From positions 13,495-77,494 of the forward strand of contig NZ_JAKEEC010000017.1 in assembly GCF_021483235.1 (NCBI RefSeq): 64,000 bases of DNA. Reading direction: 5' to 3'. This stretch comes from Arthrobacter alkaliphilus. GTDB lineage: Bacteria > Actinomycetota > Actinomycetes > Actinomycetales > Micrococcaceae. Positions 33,913 through 42,679 of this stretch are shown in pieces (positions within the stretch are counted from its first letter, which is position 1; every line of letters starts with the position of its first letter). The notes below the pieces were generated by a model. It saw nothing but the letters and a program-made list of their open reading frames with translations, did not search any database and was not told the DNA's origin. A program made the translations under genes and the position numbers.

Positions 33913-35337
33913 TCATGTTTTGCCTACAGCACTGCGGCTGACTTCGGCTCCGGCATGCCGGTGCAACGTGAGGCTGTCCACTGTGCTCAACAGCATCAGC
34001 GCAGCCATGGCGACGAAGGCGCCACGGTACGCCGAAGAATGGCCGCCGCCGAAGAGCGACGCATGATCGAAGAGCCGCAAGAAGAGCGCACCCACCGCAA
34101 TACCGCCACCAGTGGCAAGTTGCACCAAGGTTGCTGATACGGCATTCGCCGAAGGTAGCTCTGCGGGAACGATATCCGCATACTGAACGGAGGCGTACGC
34201 CGAGAATCCGATCGAACGGAAGGCCCCGCTGGCCAGCAGCAAGGCAAAAATCAACGGCTCCGGAGTCCCTGCGGTGAGCATCGCACAGGCGACAAAGGTG
34301 ACGGCCGACGCGAATGAGGCGAAGACCAACACAGGCTTGAAGCCGAACCGGCGGATGAGGGGCGTCGTGGCGGGCTTGATGCCGATGTTACCGATGAACA
34401 CCGCGGCCACCATGGCTCCGGATTTCAGCGGATCCCAGCCAAAGCCGTCCTGGAACAACAGCGGCAGCAGAAATGGCACCGAGCTGATGGTCAGGCGATA
34501 GACGAACCCTCCAGTGGACGTGGCCCGGAAGGTGCGCGTGGCGAAAACCCGAAGATCGAAGAGCGGAGCCTTGGCTTTGAGCATCCACCAAGCCGCTCCA
34601 GCCAAAGCCAACGCTCCGGCCACCAGCACTGCTGCGGGAACCACCCCTGCACCGTGACCTCCAACCACTTCAAGACCCACCACGAGCGATCCGACGCCGA
34701 ACGTGGTGAGTCCAAGGCCCAACCAATCGAGCCGCCTGCCAGCATCTCCTCCCTTACGTGGAACCAGCCGCAGTGCCGCGATGAACGCAGCAAACCCAAG
34801 CGGCACATTGATGAGGAAGATCCAGTGCCATGAAAGGTAGTGGGTGAAAACTCCACCGACGAGCGGCGCCAAAACGGGTGCCAGCAACCCTGGCCAGACA
34901 AGGAACGCCGTGGCGCGGAGCAGCTCCGGCTTTGGCGTGCCCCGCAGCACAACGAGAGTCCCTACCGGCACCATCATCGCCCCGCCGGCCCCCTGTGCCA
35001 CCCGGCTCGCGGTCAGGATGGTGAGGTCCTGGCTGGCCGCGCACAGCACCGACGCCACAGTGAAGACGGCGATCGCCAAGCAGAAGATCCGTCGGGCGCC
35101 GAAGCGTTCTGCGAGCCAACTGCTGAGGGGAATTCCCATGGCCACGGTCACCAAGTAGGCGGTCATCGTGATGTTGACATCGGCCGAGGCTACTTTGAAG
35201 TCGGCCGCGATGCTCGGTATAGCGGTTGTCAGGACTGTTGCGTCCAGGAACTCCATAAAGAAGGTTGCCGCAACCAGCAAAGCGAGCCGTGGCTGCCACT
35301 TGGACTCGGACGGGACGTCCGGGGCTGCGCCCGTCAC
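33913..35337 (-). CDS. MFS transporter, DHA2 (EmrB/QacA) type
   Basis: The 474-residue membrane protein has about 14 helices. Motif D1 is FFMEFLDATVLTTAIPSIAADF, motif A follows in SSWLAERFGARRIF, and motif B is ASRVAQGAGGAMMVPVG, all typical of the 14-helix drug-proton antiporter subgroup. Its start overlaps the helicase stop by 4 bp (ATGA), so it is co-translated with the RecQ-like gene. It likely exports a toxic or signalling compound; the link to a DNA helicase is unexplained. Confidence 0.9.
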   Translation of the reverse strand: MTGAAPDVPSESKWQPRLALLVAATFFMEFLDATVLTTAIPSIAADFKVASADVNITMTAYLVTVAMGIPLSSWLAERFGARRIFCLAIAVFTVASVLCAASQDLTILTASRVAQGAGGAMMVPVGTLVVLRGTPKPELLRATAFLVWPGLLAPVLAPLVGGVFTHYLSWHWIFLINVPLGFAAFIAALRLVPRKGGDAGRRLDWLGLGLTTFGVGSLVVGLEVVGGHGAGVVPAAVLVAGALALAGAAWWMLKAKAPLFDLRVFATRTFRATSTGGFVYRLTISSVPFLLPLLFQDGFGWDPLKSGAMVAAVFIGNIGIKPATTPLIRRFGFKPVLVFASFASAVTFVACAMLTAGTPEPLIFALLLASGAFRSIGFSAYASVQYADIVPAELPSANAVSATLVQLATGGGIAVGALFLRLFDHASLFGGGHSSAYRGAFVAMAALMLLSTVDSLTLHRHAGAEVSRSAVGKT

Positions 35338-37505
35338 GCTGCTTGGCCGAGGACGAGAGGAAGGACCGGTCCTGCTCCGGCTTGCCTAAGGGCCCGGCCT
35401 GCAACAGTAAGGGTCCAGCGGCTGTCGGCCAGGTCATCGACCAGGAGGACGCCTTGGCCGCCCAGCGACGCAAGGCTCTGTCCCAGTTCCGTACCCACGG
35501 CGAGACGATCCCAGACACCGGCCAGCCGGTAGGCACTGTTGCCACCGCGCCCGCCCGTGGGTCCGCCGTGTTGGAGTTCGAGGGCGCCCAGATAGGGCAT
35601 CCGGCCGATACCGGCTATGCCGCGCGCCAAGGATTCGACCAGCGCCGGCCTGTTCCTGGACGGGATGCTCACCACGGCTGCCGGACGCCCTTGGCCGCTC
35701 CACCCGGTGGATCGGCCGTCTCCGGCAGACCATTCGCGCAAGACCTGCACGCAAGCCTGCAGCATGGCAGGTTCAACTTCGCGGTCAGCCGCGCCGGCTG
35801 CAAAAACCTCACGGAGGGCACCACCCCAGCCGAGGTCGGTCAAACGCGCCAACACGCGGCCTTCCGCGAGCAATTCGTCCGGTTTGATCTTGCCTTTCAC
35901 CGGCACGCCCAGCCGATCCATCCCACTGGGCCATTGAAGGCGCGGCTCCAGCGCAAGGCCCGCCCGGCGAAGCGTCTGCCCGGCGGCGTCGGCGGCGGCT
36001 GCTGCGACGTCGGCGGGGAACCACCTGCCGGCGCAGTTGTCGCAGCGGCCGCATGCACGCGCGGACTCGTCGTCCAGGACCGCGGTGATGTATTCCATGC
36101 GGCATCCAGCGGTGTCCTGGTAGATCACCATGGAATCCTGCTCGTCCACCCGGGCCTCGGCGATGCGGGCGTAGCGCTCGGCGTCGTAAGTCCACGGACG
36201 TCCCGTGGACTTCCAACCACCGCCCACGCGCTCCACCGCACCATCCACGGCCAGTACCTTCAGCAGGAGTTCCAAGGGAGTTCGCCGCAGGTCCACCCGT
36301 GCTTCGAGGGCCACGGTGGACAAGGCGGAACCTGCTTCAGCCAAGACGTTGAGTACGGCGGCCGCCTTCTCCTCAGAGGGCATCGAGGCAGTGGCAAAGT
36401 ACTGCCAGATCTCGCGGTCCTCGGATCCGGGAAGAAGGAGCACGTCGGCGTTGGCGGCACCACGGCCTGCACGGCCGACCTGCTGGTAGTAAGCCACCGG
36501 AGACGAGGGAGCGCCAAGGTGGATGACGAACCCGAGATCGGGTTTGTCGAAGCCCATGCCGAGCGCCGAGGTGGCAACGAGCGCCTTCACGTCATTGTCC
36601 TTGAGGAGTTGTTCGGCACGTTCACGGTCGGCGGGGTCTGTGCGGCCGGTGTAGGACAGGACGTTGTGGCCTGCCTCGGAGAGCAGGCGGGCTGTGTCTT
36701 CGGCGGCCGAAACAGTTAGGGTATAGATGATCCCACTGCCTGGCATATCTGCCAGATGGGTCAGCAGCCAACCAAGCCGGGCGCGCGAGTCTGCGAGCTT
36801 CAAGACACCGAGCCGCAAGGACTCCCGGCCAAGCTCTCCGCGGATGGTCAGTACTCCGGCGCCGAGCTGTTCTTCAATGTCGTGAACCACCCGGGAGTTG
36901 GCCGTGGCCGTGGTGGCCAGTACGGGCACACTCGCAGGCAGTTGCTCGATGAGATCCGAGATGCGCCGATAGTCGGGACGGAAATCGTGCCCCCAGTCCG
37001 AAATGCAATGGGCCTCGTCAATCACCAGGAGGCCAGTACGGCGGATGAGCTCGGGCAACTGGTTCTCCCGGAACGACGGATTGGTGAGCCGCTCCGGCGA
37101 AACGAGGAGAACGTCCACCTCGTCAGCGGCCAGTTGTTCGCGAACGTCGTCCCACTCAAGCTGGTTGGCGGAATTGATCGCTACGGCCCGCACCCCTGCA
37201 CGTGCAGCAGCCGCAACTTGGTCCCGCATGAGCGCCAGCAGCGGCGAAACGATCAGCGTGGGACCCGCGCCCCGCCGCCTCAACAGCAATGATGAAACAA
37301 AGTAGACCGCCGACTTGCCCCAGCCCGTCCGCTGCACAACCAAAGCGCGCCGTCCGGCGTCGACGAGGGCCTCAATCGCCTCATACTGGCCGTCGTGGAA
37401 TTCGGCGTCCCCACTTCCCACAAGCTCCCTCAGTACTTCGAGGGCCTGCAGCCGGGTGGTGGTCTGTTCTGCTGCGAGCAGGGCAGCGTCAGGGTTGTTG
37501 GGCAT
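35334..37505 (-). CDS. RecQ-type DNA helicase with C-terminal phosphoribosyltransferase-like domain (RqlH type)
   Basis: The protein has about 723 residues from the ATG of MPNNPDA. Helicase motifs are VVQRTGWGKSAVYF (I), VIDEAHCISDWGHDFRPDYRRI (II) and YYQQVGRAGRG (VI). A zinc cluster RACGRCDNCAGRW follows the helicase core with an extra Cys upstream (AGCRMEYI). The C-terminal 200 residues replace the usual RQC/HRDC with a fold ending in GVLLVDDLADSRWTLTVAGRALRQAGA, which resembles the PRPP-binding loop of phosphoribosyltransferases. That architecture is described for mycobacterial RqlH. Confidence 0.85.
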   Translation of the reverse strand: MPNNPDAALLAAEQTTTRLQALEVLRELVGSGDAEFHDGQYEAIEALVDAGRRALVVQRTGWGKSAVYFVSSLLLRRRGAGPTLIVSPLLALMRDQVAAAARAGVRAVAINSANQLEWDDVREQLAADEVDVLLVSPERLTNPSFRENQLPELIRRTGLLVIDEAHCISDWGHDFRPDYRRISDLIEQLPASVPVLATTATANSRVVHDIEEQLGAGVLTIRGELGRESLRLGVLKLADSRARLGWLLTHLADMPGSGIIYTLTVSAAEDTARLLSEAGHNVLSYTGRTDPADRERAEQLLKDNDVKALVATSALGMGFDKPDLGFVIHLGAPSSPVAYYQQVGRAGRGAANADVLLLPGSEDREIWQYFATASMPSEEKAAAVLNVLAEAGSALSTVALEARVDLRRTPLELLLKVLAVDGAVERVGGGWKSTGRPWTYDAERYARIAEARVDEQDSMVIYQDTAGCRMEYITAVLDDESARACGRCDNCAGRWFPADVAAAAADAAGQTLRRAGLALEPRLQWPSGMDRLGVPVKGKIKPDELLAEGRVLARLTDLGWGGALREVFAAGAADREVEPAMLQACVQVLREWSAGDGRSTGWSGQGRPAAVVSIPSRNRPALVESLARGIAGIGRMPYLGALELQHGGPTGGRGGNSAYRLAGVWDRLAVGTELGQSLASLGGQGVLLVDDLADSRWTLTVAGRALRQAGAGPVLPLVLGQAA

Positions 37506-37556
37506 GGCTTCAGTATTCCAGCAGCCGCAGACAGCCATAACCCTGAACGTCATCTA

Positions 37557-37578
37557 TGTGGACAAGCCCTTATCCACA
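37557..37578. promoter_or_regulatory. Two opposed DnaA-box sequences upstream of manB
   Basis: TGTGGACAA (37557-37565, TTGTCCACA on the minus strand) and TTATCCACA (37570-37578) face each other four bases apart. Both match the DnaA-box consensus TT(A/G)TCCACA. They lie between the divergent helicase and phosphomannomutase genes, about 50 bp before the manB start. Together they also form an imperfect palindrome. Confidence 0.5.
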
Positions 37579-37630
37579 TAGTCTGCGTCGAGGCGCAGTG
37601 ACCGCGTCGCGCCACAGTAAGATTGAGCGC

Positions 37631-39049
37631 GTGACTAGCGAGCAGAACAAGACATTTGACCTCTCGGCTTCCTTCAAGGCCTATGACGTCCGTGGAATCG
37701 TCGGCGAATCCATCACCTCCAACATCGTGGAATCCGTCGGCGCGGCCTTCGTCGACACCCTCGGCCTCGCCGGGGAAACTGTGCTTGTTGGCGGCGACAT
37801 GCGCCCGTCCTCCCCGGAGTTCATCAAGGCATTCGCCACCGGCGCTGCCCGCCGCGGCGCCAACGTCCAGCTCCTGGACCTCATTTCCACCGACGAGCTC
37901 TACTACGCTTGCGGTGCCCTCAATGCTGCCGGCGTGACCTTCACCGCGAGCCACAACCCGGCCGAGTACAACGGCATCAAGATGTCCAAGGCCGGCGCCC
38001 AGCCGATCTCCTCCGAAACAGGCCTCAAGGAGATCCAGGCCCTGGCGGAGGAGTACCTCAACAGCGGGCTCATCCCGGCCGCCGATGTACAGGGCGAGAT
38101 CGGCACGCGCGATGTCCTGAAGGACTACTCGGAATACTTGCGCAGCTTGGTCGACCTGAGGGGCTCGCGTCCGCTGAAGATCGTCGTCGACGCCGGAAAC
38201 GGCATGGCGGGGCTGACCACTCCCGCGGTGCTTGGCGACCAACTGCTTCCGGCGCTGCCTTTCGAGATTGTTCCCTTGTACTTTGAGCTGGACGGTTCCT
38301 TCCCCAACCACCCGGCCAACCCGCTTGAACCCGAAAACCTACGCGACCTTCAGGCGGCAGTCATCGAGCACGGTGCCGATATTGGTTTGGCGTTCGACGG
38401 TGACGCCGACCGCTGCTTCGTGATCGACGAAAAGGGCCAGCCCGTCTCGCCGTCTGCCATTACCGGGATGGTGGCCCGCCGGGAAATCGCCCGCGCACAG
38501 GCCGCAGGCGAAGAGACCCCGGTGATCATCCACAACCTGCTTACCTCGCGAGCAGTCCCGGAACTCGTGGCGGCGGATGGTGGCAAGGCCGTGCGTACAC
38601 GTGTGGGGCACTCGTTCATCAAGGCTGTCATGGCCGAAGAAGGAGCCGTCTTCGGCGGCGAACACTCCGCGCACTTCTACTTCCGCGATTTCTGGAACGC
38701 CGACACCGGCATGCTTGCGGCTATGCACGTCTTGGCTGCATTGGGCGAGCAGGACGGCCCGTTGTCCGAACTTGGCCGCCAGTACGAGCCGTATGTCTCC
38801 TCGGGTGAAATCAATTCCGAAATCGAGGATAAGGCAGGAGCCATCGAGCGGGTCCGCGCAGACTTTACGGGGGAAGACGTCGACGTGGACACCATGGACG
38901 GCAGCACCTTCACCGCTCAGGACGGCAGCTGGTGGTTCAACCTTCGTCCCTCCAACACGGAGCCTTTCCTGCGCTTGAACGCCGAGGCCAAGGACGTTGC
39001 CACCATGGAAAAGATCCGGGACCGCGTCCTGGCGCTGGTCCGGTCCTAG
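37631..39049 (+). CDS. manB: Phosphomannomutase/phosphoglucomutase
   Basis: The enzyme has 472 residues from the GTG start. It interconverts mannose-6-P and mannose-1-P (and probably the glucose forms) for GDP-mannose and cell-envelope glycans. The active-site phosphoserine is in TFTASHNPAEYNGIKMS, the Mg-binding loop is LAFDGDADRCFVID, the sugar-binding loop is GGEHSAHFYF and the phosphate-binding loop is LRPSNTEPFLRL, in the expected order. The start excludes 25 upstream codons that cover the DnaA-box region. Confidence 0.93.
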   Translation: MTSEQNKTFDLSASFKAYDVRGIVGESITSNIVESVGAAFVDTLGLAGETVLVGGDMRPSSPEFIKAFATGAARRGANVQLLDLISTDELYYACGALNAAGVTFTASHNPAEYNGIKMSKAGAQPISSETGLKEIQALAEEYLNSGLIPAADVQGEIGTRDVLKDYSEYLRSLVDLRGSRPLKIVVDAGNGMAGLTTPAVLGDQLLPALPFEIVPLYFELDGSFPNHPANPLEPENLRDLQAAVIEHGADIGLAFDGDADRCFVIDEKGQPVSPSAITGMVARREIARAQAAGEETPVIIHNLLTSRAVPELVAADGGKAVRTRVGHSFIKAVMAEEGAVFGGEHSAHFYFRDFWNADTGMLAAMHVLAALGEQDGPLSELGRQYEPYVSSGEINSEIEDKAGAIERVRADFTGEDVDVDTMDGSTFTAQDGSWWFNLRPSNTEPFLRLNAEAKDVATMEKIRDRVLALVRS

Positions 39050-39076
39050 GCGGCAGCCTCTAAGGCGGTCAGCAGC

Positions 39077-39529
39077 ATGAACTCCCGGACCAACGGCCTC
39101 GAAAGCACCAAGGAACACGAACTCCGCGAACTGCGTGAGACCCTTGGGGCTGCATTGGCAACAGCGCAGGAGCACCTGGAGCAAAACGGCGGATTCCTGC
39201 CCTTCGCCGTCACGCTCGCCAAGGACAGCGAACTTCGGATTGTTTTCGTAACGCCCGACGAGCCGGACCACGAGGGGAACGTCGACACGGATTCGATGCT
39301 GGCAGACATCCTCGAATTGCTACGCCAAAACCGTGACGAATACAGTGCGGTGGCTATCGCCAGCGACGTCATCCTTCCGGAACACGGCTCGGACGGGATT
39401 CATGCTGCGGCTGAGCATCGCGGCGGCGGTCTCCTCGCGGCCGTTGTCCCCTACGTCCGGACCGCCGAAGGCTTCGCCTTTGAGGACGCCGAAGCCGATA
39501 CCGATGAAGCCCTCCTATGGGTGGACTAG
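39077..39529 (+). CDS. Hypothetical cytosolic protein downstream of manB
   Basis: This acidic protein of 150 residues contains an N-terminal helix-rich segment (LRELRETLGAALATAQEHLEQNGGFLPFAVTLAKD) and an alternating strand pattern AVAIASDVILPE and GLLAAVVPYVRTAEGFAFEDAEAD. The shape resembles small actinobacterial proteins with a DUF-type beta-sheet core that lack catalytic motifs. It starts 27 bp after manB on the same strand and is probably in its operon. I do not recognise a function. Confidence 0.7.
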   Translation: MNSRTNGLESTKEHELRELRETLGAALATAQEHLEQNGGFLPFAVTLAKDSELRIVFVTPDEPDHEGNVDTDSMLADILELLRQNRDEYSAVAIASDVILPEHGSDGIHAAAEHRGGGLLAAVVPYVRTAEGFAFEDAEADTDEALLWVD

Positions 39530-39553
39530 ACCTTACTCCGTAAGCTTGAGGGC

Positions 39554-40003
39554 ATGAAGATCAATGCCTTCGCGGATGTGAGCCTGCGGGCGCTCCTGGT
39601 TTTGTCGTCCGCGCCAGCAGGTGAACTCCTGACGACCCAAAACATCGCAGACGCCGTGGGGACTCCTTATCACCACGTCAGCAAGGCTATTGTTCGGCTG
39701 CGGGAGCTGGGACTCATCGACGTCGAGCGTGGGCGCAAAGGCGGATCCCGGCTCAGCGCCGCCGGCCGGCAGGCCACCGTCGGCCATGTCCTGCGGAAGC
39801 TGAACACCAGGCTCGACCCCGCCGAGTGCCAATCCGCGAATGGCGACTGCCCGCTGATTACGGAGTGCGGCCTGCGCCTGGCCTTGGCCCGAGCGAGGGA
39901 AGCCTTCTACCGGGAGCTCGACGGCGTGGCCGTGTCCTCCCTGCCGCGACCGCGGCAAATGGCGCCGGCATTCCAAGCGATCGGGCTACCCCTCGGACTT
40001 TAG
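39554..40003 (+). CDS. nsrR: Rrf2 family regulator, NsrR type
   Basis: The protein has 149 residues. The winged helix begins MKINAFADVSLRALLVLSS, with a recognition helix in TTQNIADAVGTPYHHVSKAIVRLRELGLI. Three cysteines (C92, C99, C105, in ECQSANGDCPLITEC) match the [4Fe-4S] ligand pattern of NsrR, a nitric-oxide sensor and repressor. The flavohaemoglobin gene it usually controls is not nearby, so its targets lie elsewhere. It is probably transcribed on its own or from the manB operon. Confidence 0.88.
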   Translation: MKINAFADVSLRALLVLSSAPAGELLTTQNIADAVGTPYHHVSKAIVRLRELGLIDVERGRKGGSRLSAAGRQATVGHVLRKLNTRLDPAECQSANGDCPLITECGLRLALARAREAFYRELDGVAVSSLPRPRQMAPAFQAIGLPLGL

Positions 40004-40010
40004 GCTCCGG

Positions 40011-42614
40011 TCAGGTGGTTGGCAGGACCACTCCCCGGGTTCCGTCCACGAGCACACGCTGCCCGTCAACCAAGGTGCTGGTGCCCGAACCAGTACCCAT
40101 GACCGCAGGAATTCCGTACTCCCTCGCGACGATCGCCGCGTGCGAGCCGAGCCCACCGGCGTCCACTACCACCGCAGCTGCCCGCTGGAACAGCGGCGTC
40201 CAGGCGGGGTTGGTGTACGGGCAGACGAGGACCTCTCCGCCGCGCAACCGTCCGAACTCGTCCGGCGCGCGGATCACCCGAACCGGCCCGGCGGCTTGGC
40301 CGCGGCTTGCTCCCGTGCCGGAGACCAAGACTCCTTCCGCCTGGCGGCCCCGGTGGCCTTGGCCAAAGAGCAAAGCCGGATCGAGCAACGGAATGCCTTC
40401 GAGCCCGCGCCGCTTCGCTGCCCGAGCCAGCACCAACGGCCGGAAACGGTCACGGAGCGAAGCCGGCAGCGCGCCGCCGTCGTCGTCTGCAATGGACTCA
40501 AGCTCCTCGAACCGCAGGTGGTAGATTCCGTCCGGCTCGTCGAGCACCCCGGCGAGCATCAGCCGGTGGCCGAGTTCCCGATAGGCCCGGCGGAGCGGCG
40601 GGATGGCCTTGGTGGCGTAGAAATGGCTGTCCTCGCGGAACGCCATGCCGGCTTGGGCGGACTCGACGGCGGTGAGGACGCTCCGCCGCAACGGCCCGAA
40701 CCGGAGAGCTGGGTGGCGTTTCAATTCCGCCAGCGCATTCCCGGCTTGGTCCACCGGTTGAGGCCGCTCTCCGGACATTGCCTTGACCAGCCCAAGAACA
40801 ATTTCGGGGGCGTCGGACCAGGTGGGGGAACTGCTGAGGACAACGCTTGTGGTTTCACGGTTGCCATACTCGAGTTGGAATGCCTCGAAAGCATCACGGA
40901 AAGCACGATGTTCGGGATCGTTGTCCAGTAGCTCAAGGATTTCGCGGGGACTGCACTCACGTAGCGCGCGGGACAGACCGGGATCATCCGCCGCGATGGC
41001 AGCGAGCCGTTCAAGTGCCCGGTTCGCCTGGCTCGTCCGGGTTTCCACCCCCGCGATCAGTGCAGGCGCGAGCTTGACCTTGCCAAGGAGCAGGAGCATG
41101 ACACGCATTTTCAGCACCGGCACCAGGATGCCCGGCAGGTAGGAAACCCTCAAATCCGTGATTCGCTGCATCGCAGCGAAACATTCTCGGGCAAATTCGA
41201 CTACGGCACCCCACCGCAGCGGACCAAGGTCCTTCACGTTCAAGCGTTCAATGCTGTCGAGGAAGAGCGGGAAACGAGGATCCTTGGTCCACGCGCCGGG
41301 CTTGAATCGGCTGGCGCGACGCAGCAAAGACACGGGCGCGCCAATCGTTCGGAAGGTCGGGTGCGGCACGGGAGGAATGAACTGCACCACTACCCCGTCC
41401 TCCTCGGGCAACAACTCCTCTGCCGCGGGAAAGACCACGCCCACGCTGCCGGCCATGGCATGCAGCATGGCGAGGAGTCCACGGCTCAACCAGCCCGATA
41501 CATCCAGAGGATACGGCCGCTCATGGAACATCTCCATGAGGAACGGCCCCACCCGCCGTTGGGCGGGGTTCAGGACGGGCGGTTGGGGCGGAAGTGCGGT
41601 CATCGGCCGTGACTGCAGGAGGTATAGCGTTCCCTCCGCCGCGGCCCACTCGATGTCCTGCGGCCTGCCGAAATGTTGTTGGGCCCTGTTTCCCAGTGCG
41701 GCCAGTTCCGCCAATGCCTCCGCGGCGAGGCCGGGCTCCGCTTCCTGGGCGCCGGGGGCTTCCAGCGTGCCGCCGTCCTCTGCCGCGCTGATCACCACTT
41801 CGCGGCCGCCCGGCGTGAAGCTGCGCACCTTTCCCGCACGGTCCAGCACATAGTGCTCGGGGGTCACCCTGCCGGAGACCACCGCCTCCCCCAGCCCGGG
41901 GTTCGCATCCACCACCATCTCGTCGCGCTCTCCCGTGACCGGGTTTGCGGTGAACAGGACGCCCGCCATGACGGCGGGCACCATTTTCTGCACGACGACG
42001 GCGATGGCCACCTCGCGCGAATCGATCCCCTGCCGCCGGCGATAGGCCATGGCCCGGTCGGTCCACAAGGATGCCCAGCAGTTGACGACTGCCTTGACTA
42101 CGTCATCCCCGCCCAGCACGTTGAGGTACGTGTCCTGTTGACCGGCGAACGCGGCTCCCGGAAGATCCTCCGCCGTGGCACTGGACCGGACCGCCACTGC
42201 CCCGCCGCCAAGCCTCGAATATGCGTCGAGGATCTCCTCGCGCAGCCGGCCCGGCATTTCCGTCGCGGCGAAGAGGGCCCGAAGTGCGGCGCCGCCGGTG
42301 CCGTCGCCGCCGTCGGGGGCACCGCCGTCGGGGGCTTCTTCGGATGCGGATGACAGCAGGCTGCCCAGCCTTGTGCGCACGCTCGTTTCCGCAAGGAAGG
42401 ACAAGTACGCGTCCGTGGTGACCACAAAGCCCGGCGGGACCGGGAACCCTTGACGCACCAGCTCCCCCAGGGAAGCACCCTTTCCACCGGCGGCAGCCAC
42501 GTCCCCCACGCCGAAATCGGCCAGGGGCGCAGTGGCCTGCCCGGTGTTCCAGAGTGCTTCCTGGGGTCCTGGCGGCGGACTGGACTCTCGTGCGTGCTCC
42601 TGCGAATCGCCCAT
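40011..42614 (-). CDS. Rifampicin-phosphotransferase-like PEP-utilising enzyme
   Basis: The 867-residue protein has an N-terminal ATP-grasp region (VAAAGGKGASLGELVRQGFPVPPGFVVTT, and AVRSSATAEDLPGAAFAGQQDTYLNV), a middle helical domain, and a C-terminal swivel domain with the phospho-histidine motif GGLGSHAAIVAREYGIPAV. The His falls at residue 825. Because this domain is last and no PEP TIM barrel follows, the order matches rifampicin phosphotransferase (ATP domain, substrate domain, His domain) rather than PEP synthase. A modification role towards another compound is possible. It lies downstream of pckG on the same strand. Confidence 0.7.
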   Translation of the reverse strand: MGDSQEHARESSPPPGPQEALWNTGQATAPLADFGVGDVAAAGGKGASLGELVRQGFPVPPGFVVTTDAYLSFLAETSVRTRLGSLLSSASEEAPDGGAPDGGDGTGGAALRALFAATEMPGRLREEILDAYSRLGGGAVAVRSSATAEDLPGAAFAGQQDTYLNVLGGDDVVKAVVNCWASLWTDRAMAYRRRQGIDSREVAIAVVVQKMVPAVMAGVLFTANPVTGERDEMVVDANPGLGEAVVSGRVTPEHYVLDRAGKVRSFTPGGREVVISAAEDGGTLEAPGAQEAEPGLAAEALAELAALGNRAQQHFGRPQDIEWAAAEGTLYLLQSRPMTALPPQPPVLNPAQRRVGPFLMEMFHERPYPLDVSGWLSRGLLAMLHAMAGSVGVVFPAAEELLPEEDGVVVQFIPPVPHPTFRTIGAPVSLLRRASRFKPGAWTKDPRFPLFLDSIERLNVKDLGPLRWGAVVEFARECFAAMQRITDLRVSYLPGILVPVLKMRVMLLLLGKVKLAPALIAGVETRTSQANRALERLAAIAADDPGLSRALRECSPREILELLDNDPEHRAFRDAFEAFQLEYGNRETTSVVLSSSPTWSDAPEIVLGLVKAMSGERPQPVDQAGNALAELKRHPALRFGPLRRSVLTAVESAQAGMAFREDSHFYATKAIPPLRRAYRELGHRLMLAGVLDEPDGIYHLRFEELESIADDDGGALPASLRDRFRPLVLARAAKRRGLEGIPLLDPALLFGQGHRGRQAEGVLVSGTGASRGQAAGPVRVIRAPDEFGRLRGGEVLVCPYTNPAWTPLFQRAAAVVVDAGGLGSHAAIVAREYGIPAVMGTGSGTSTLVDGQRVLVDGTRGVVLPTT

Positions 42615-42633
42615 GGCCCGGCCCCATGGAGTG

Positions 42634-42652
42634 AGAGAACTGCTCGTTCTCT
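42634..42652. promoter_or_regulatory. Inverted repeat before the RPH-like gene
   Basis: AGAGAAC (42634-42640) and GTTCTCT (42646-42652) form a perfect 7-bp palindrome around TGCTC, in the 65-bp gap between pckG and the RPH-like gene. It could be an operator or the pckG terminator stem. I see no consensus match that decides between them. Confidence 0.4.
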
Positions 42653-42679
42653 GAAGCTACCCTCCGAGACCCGGGTGGT

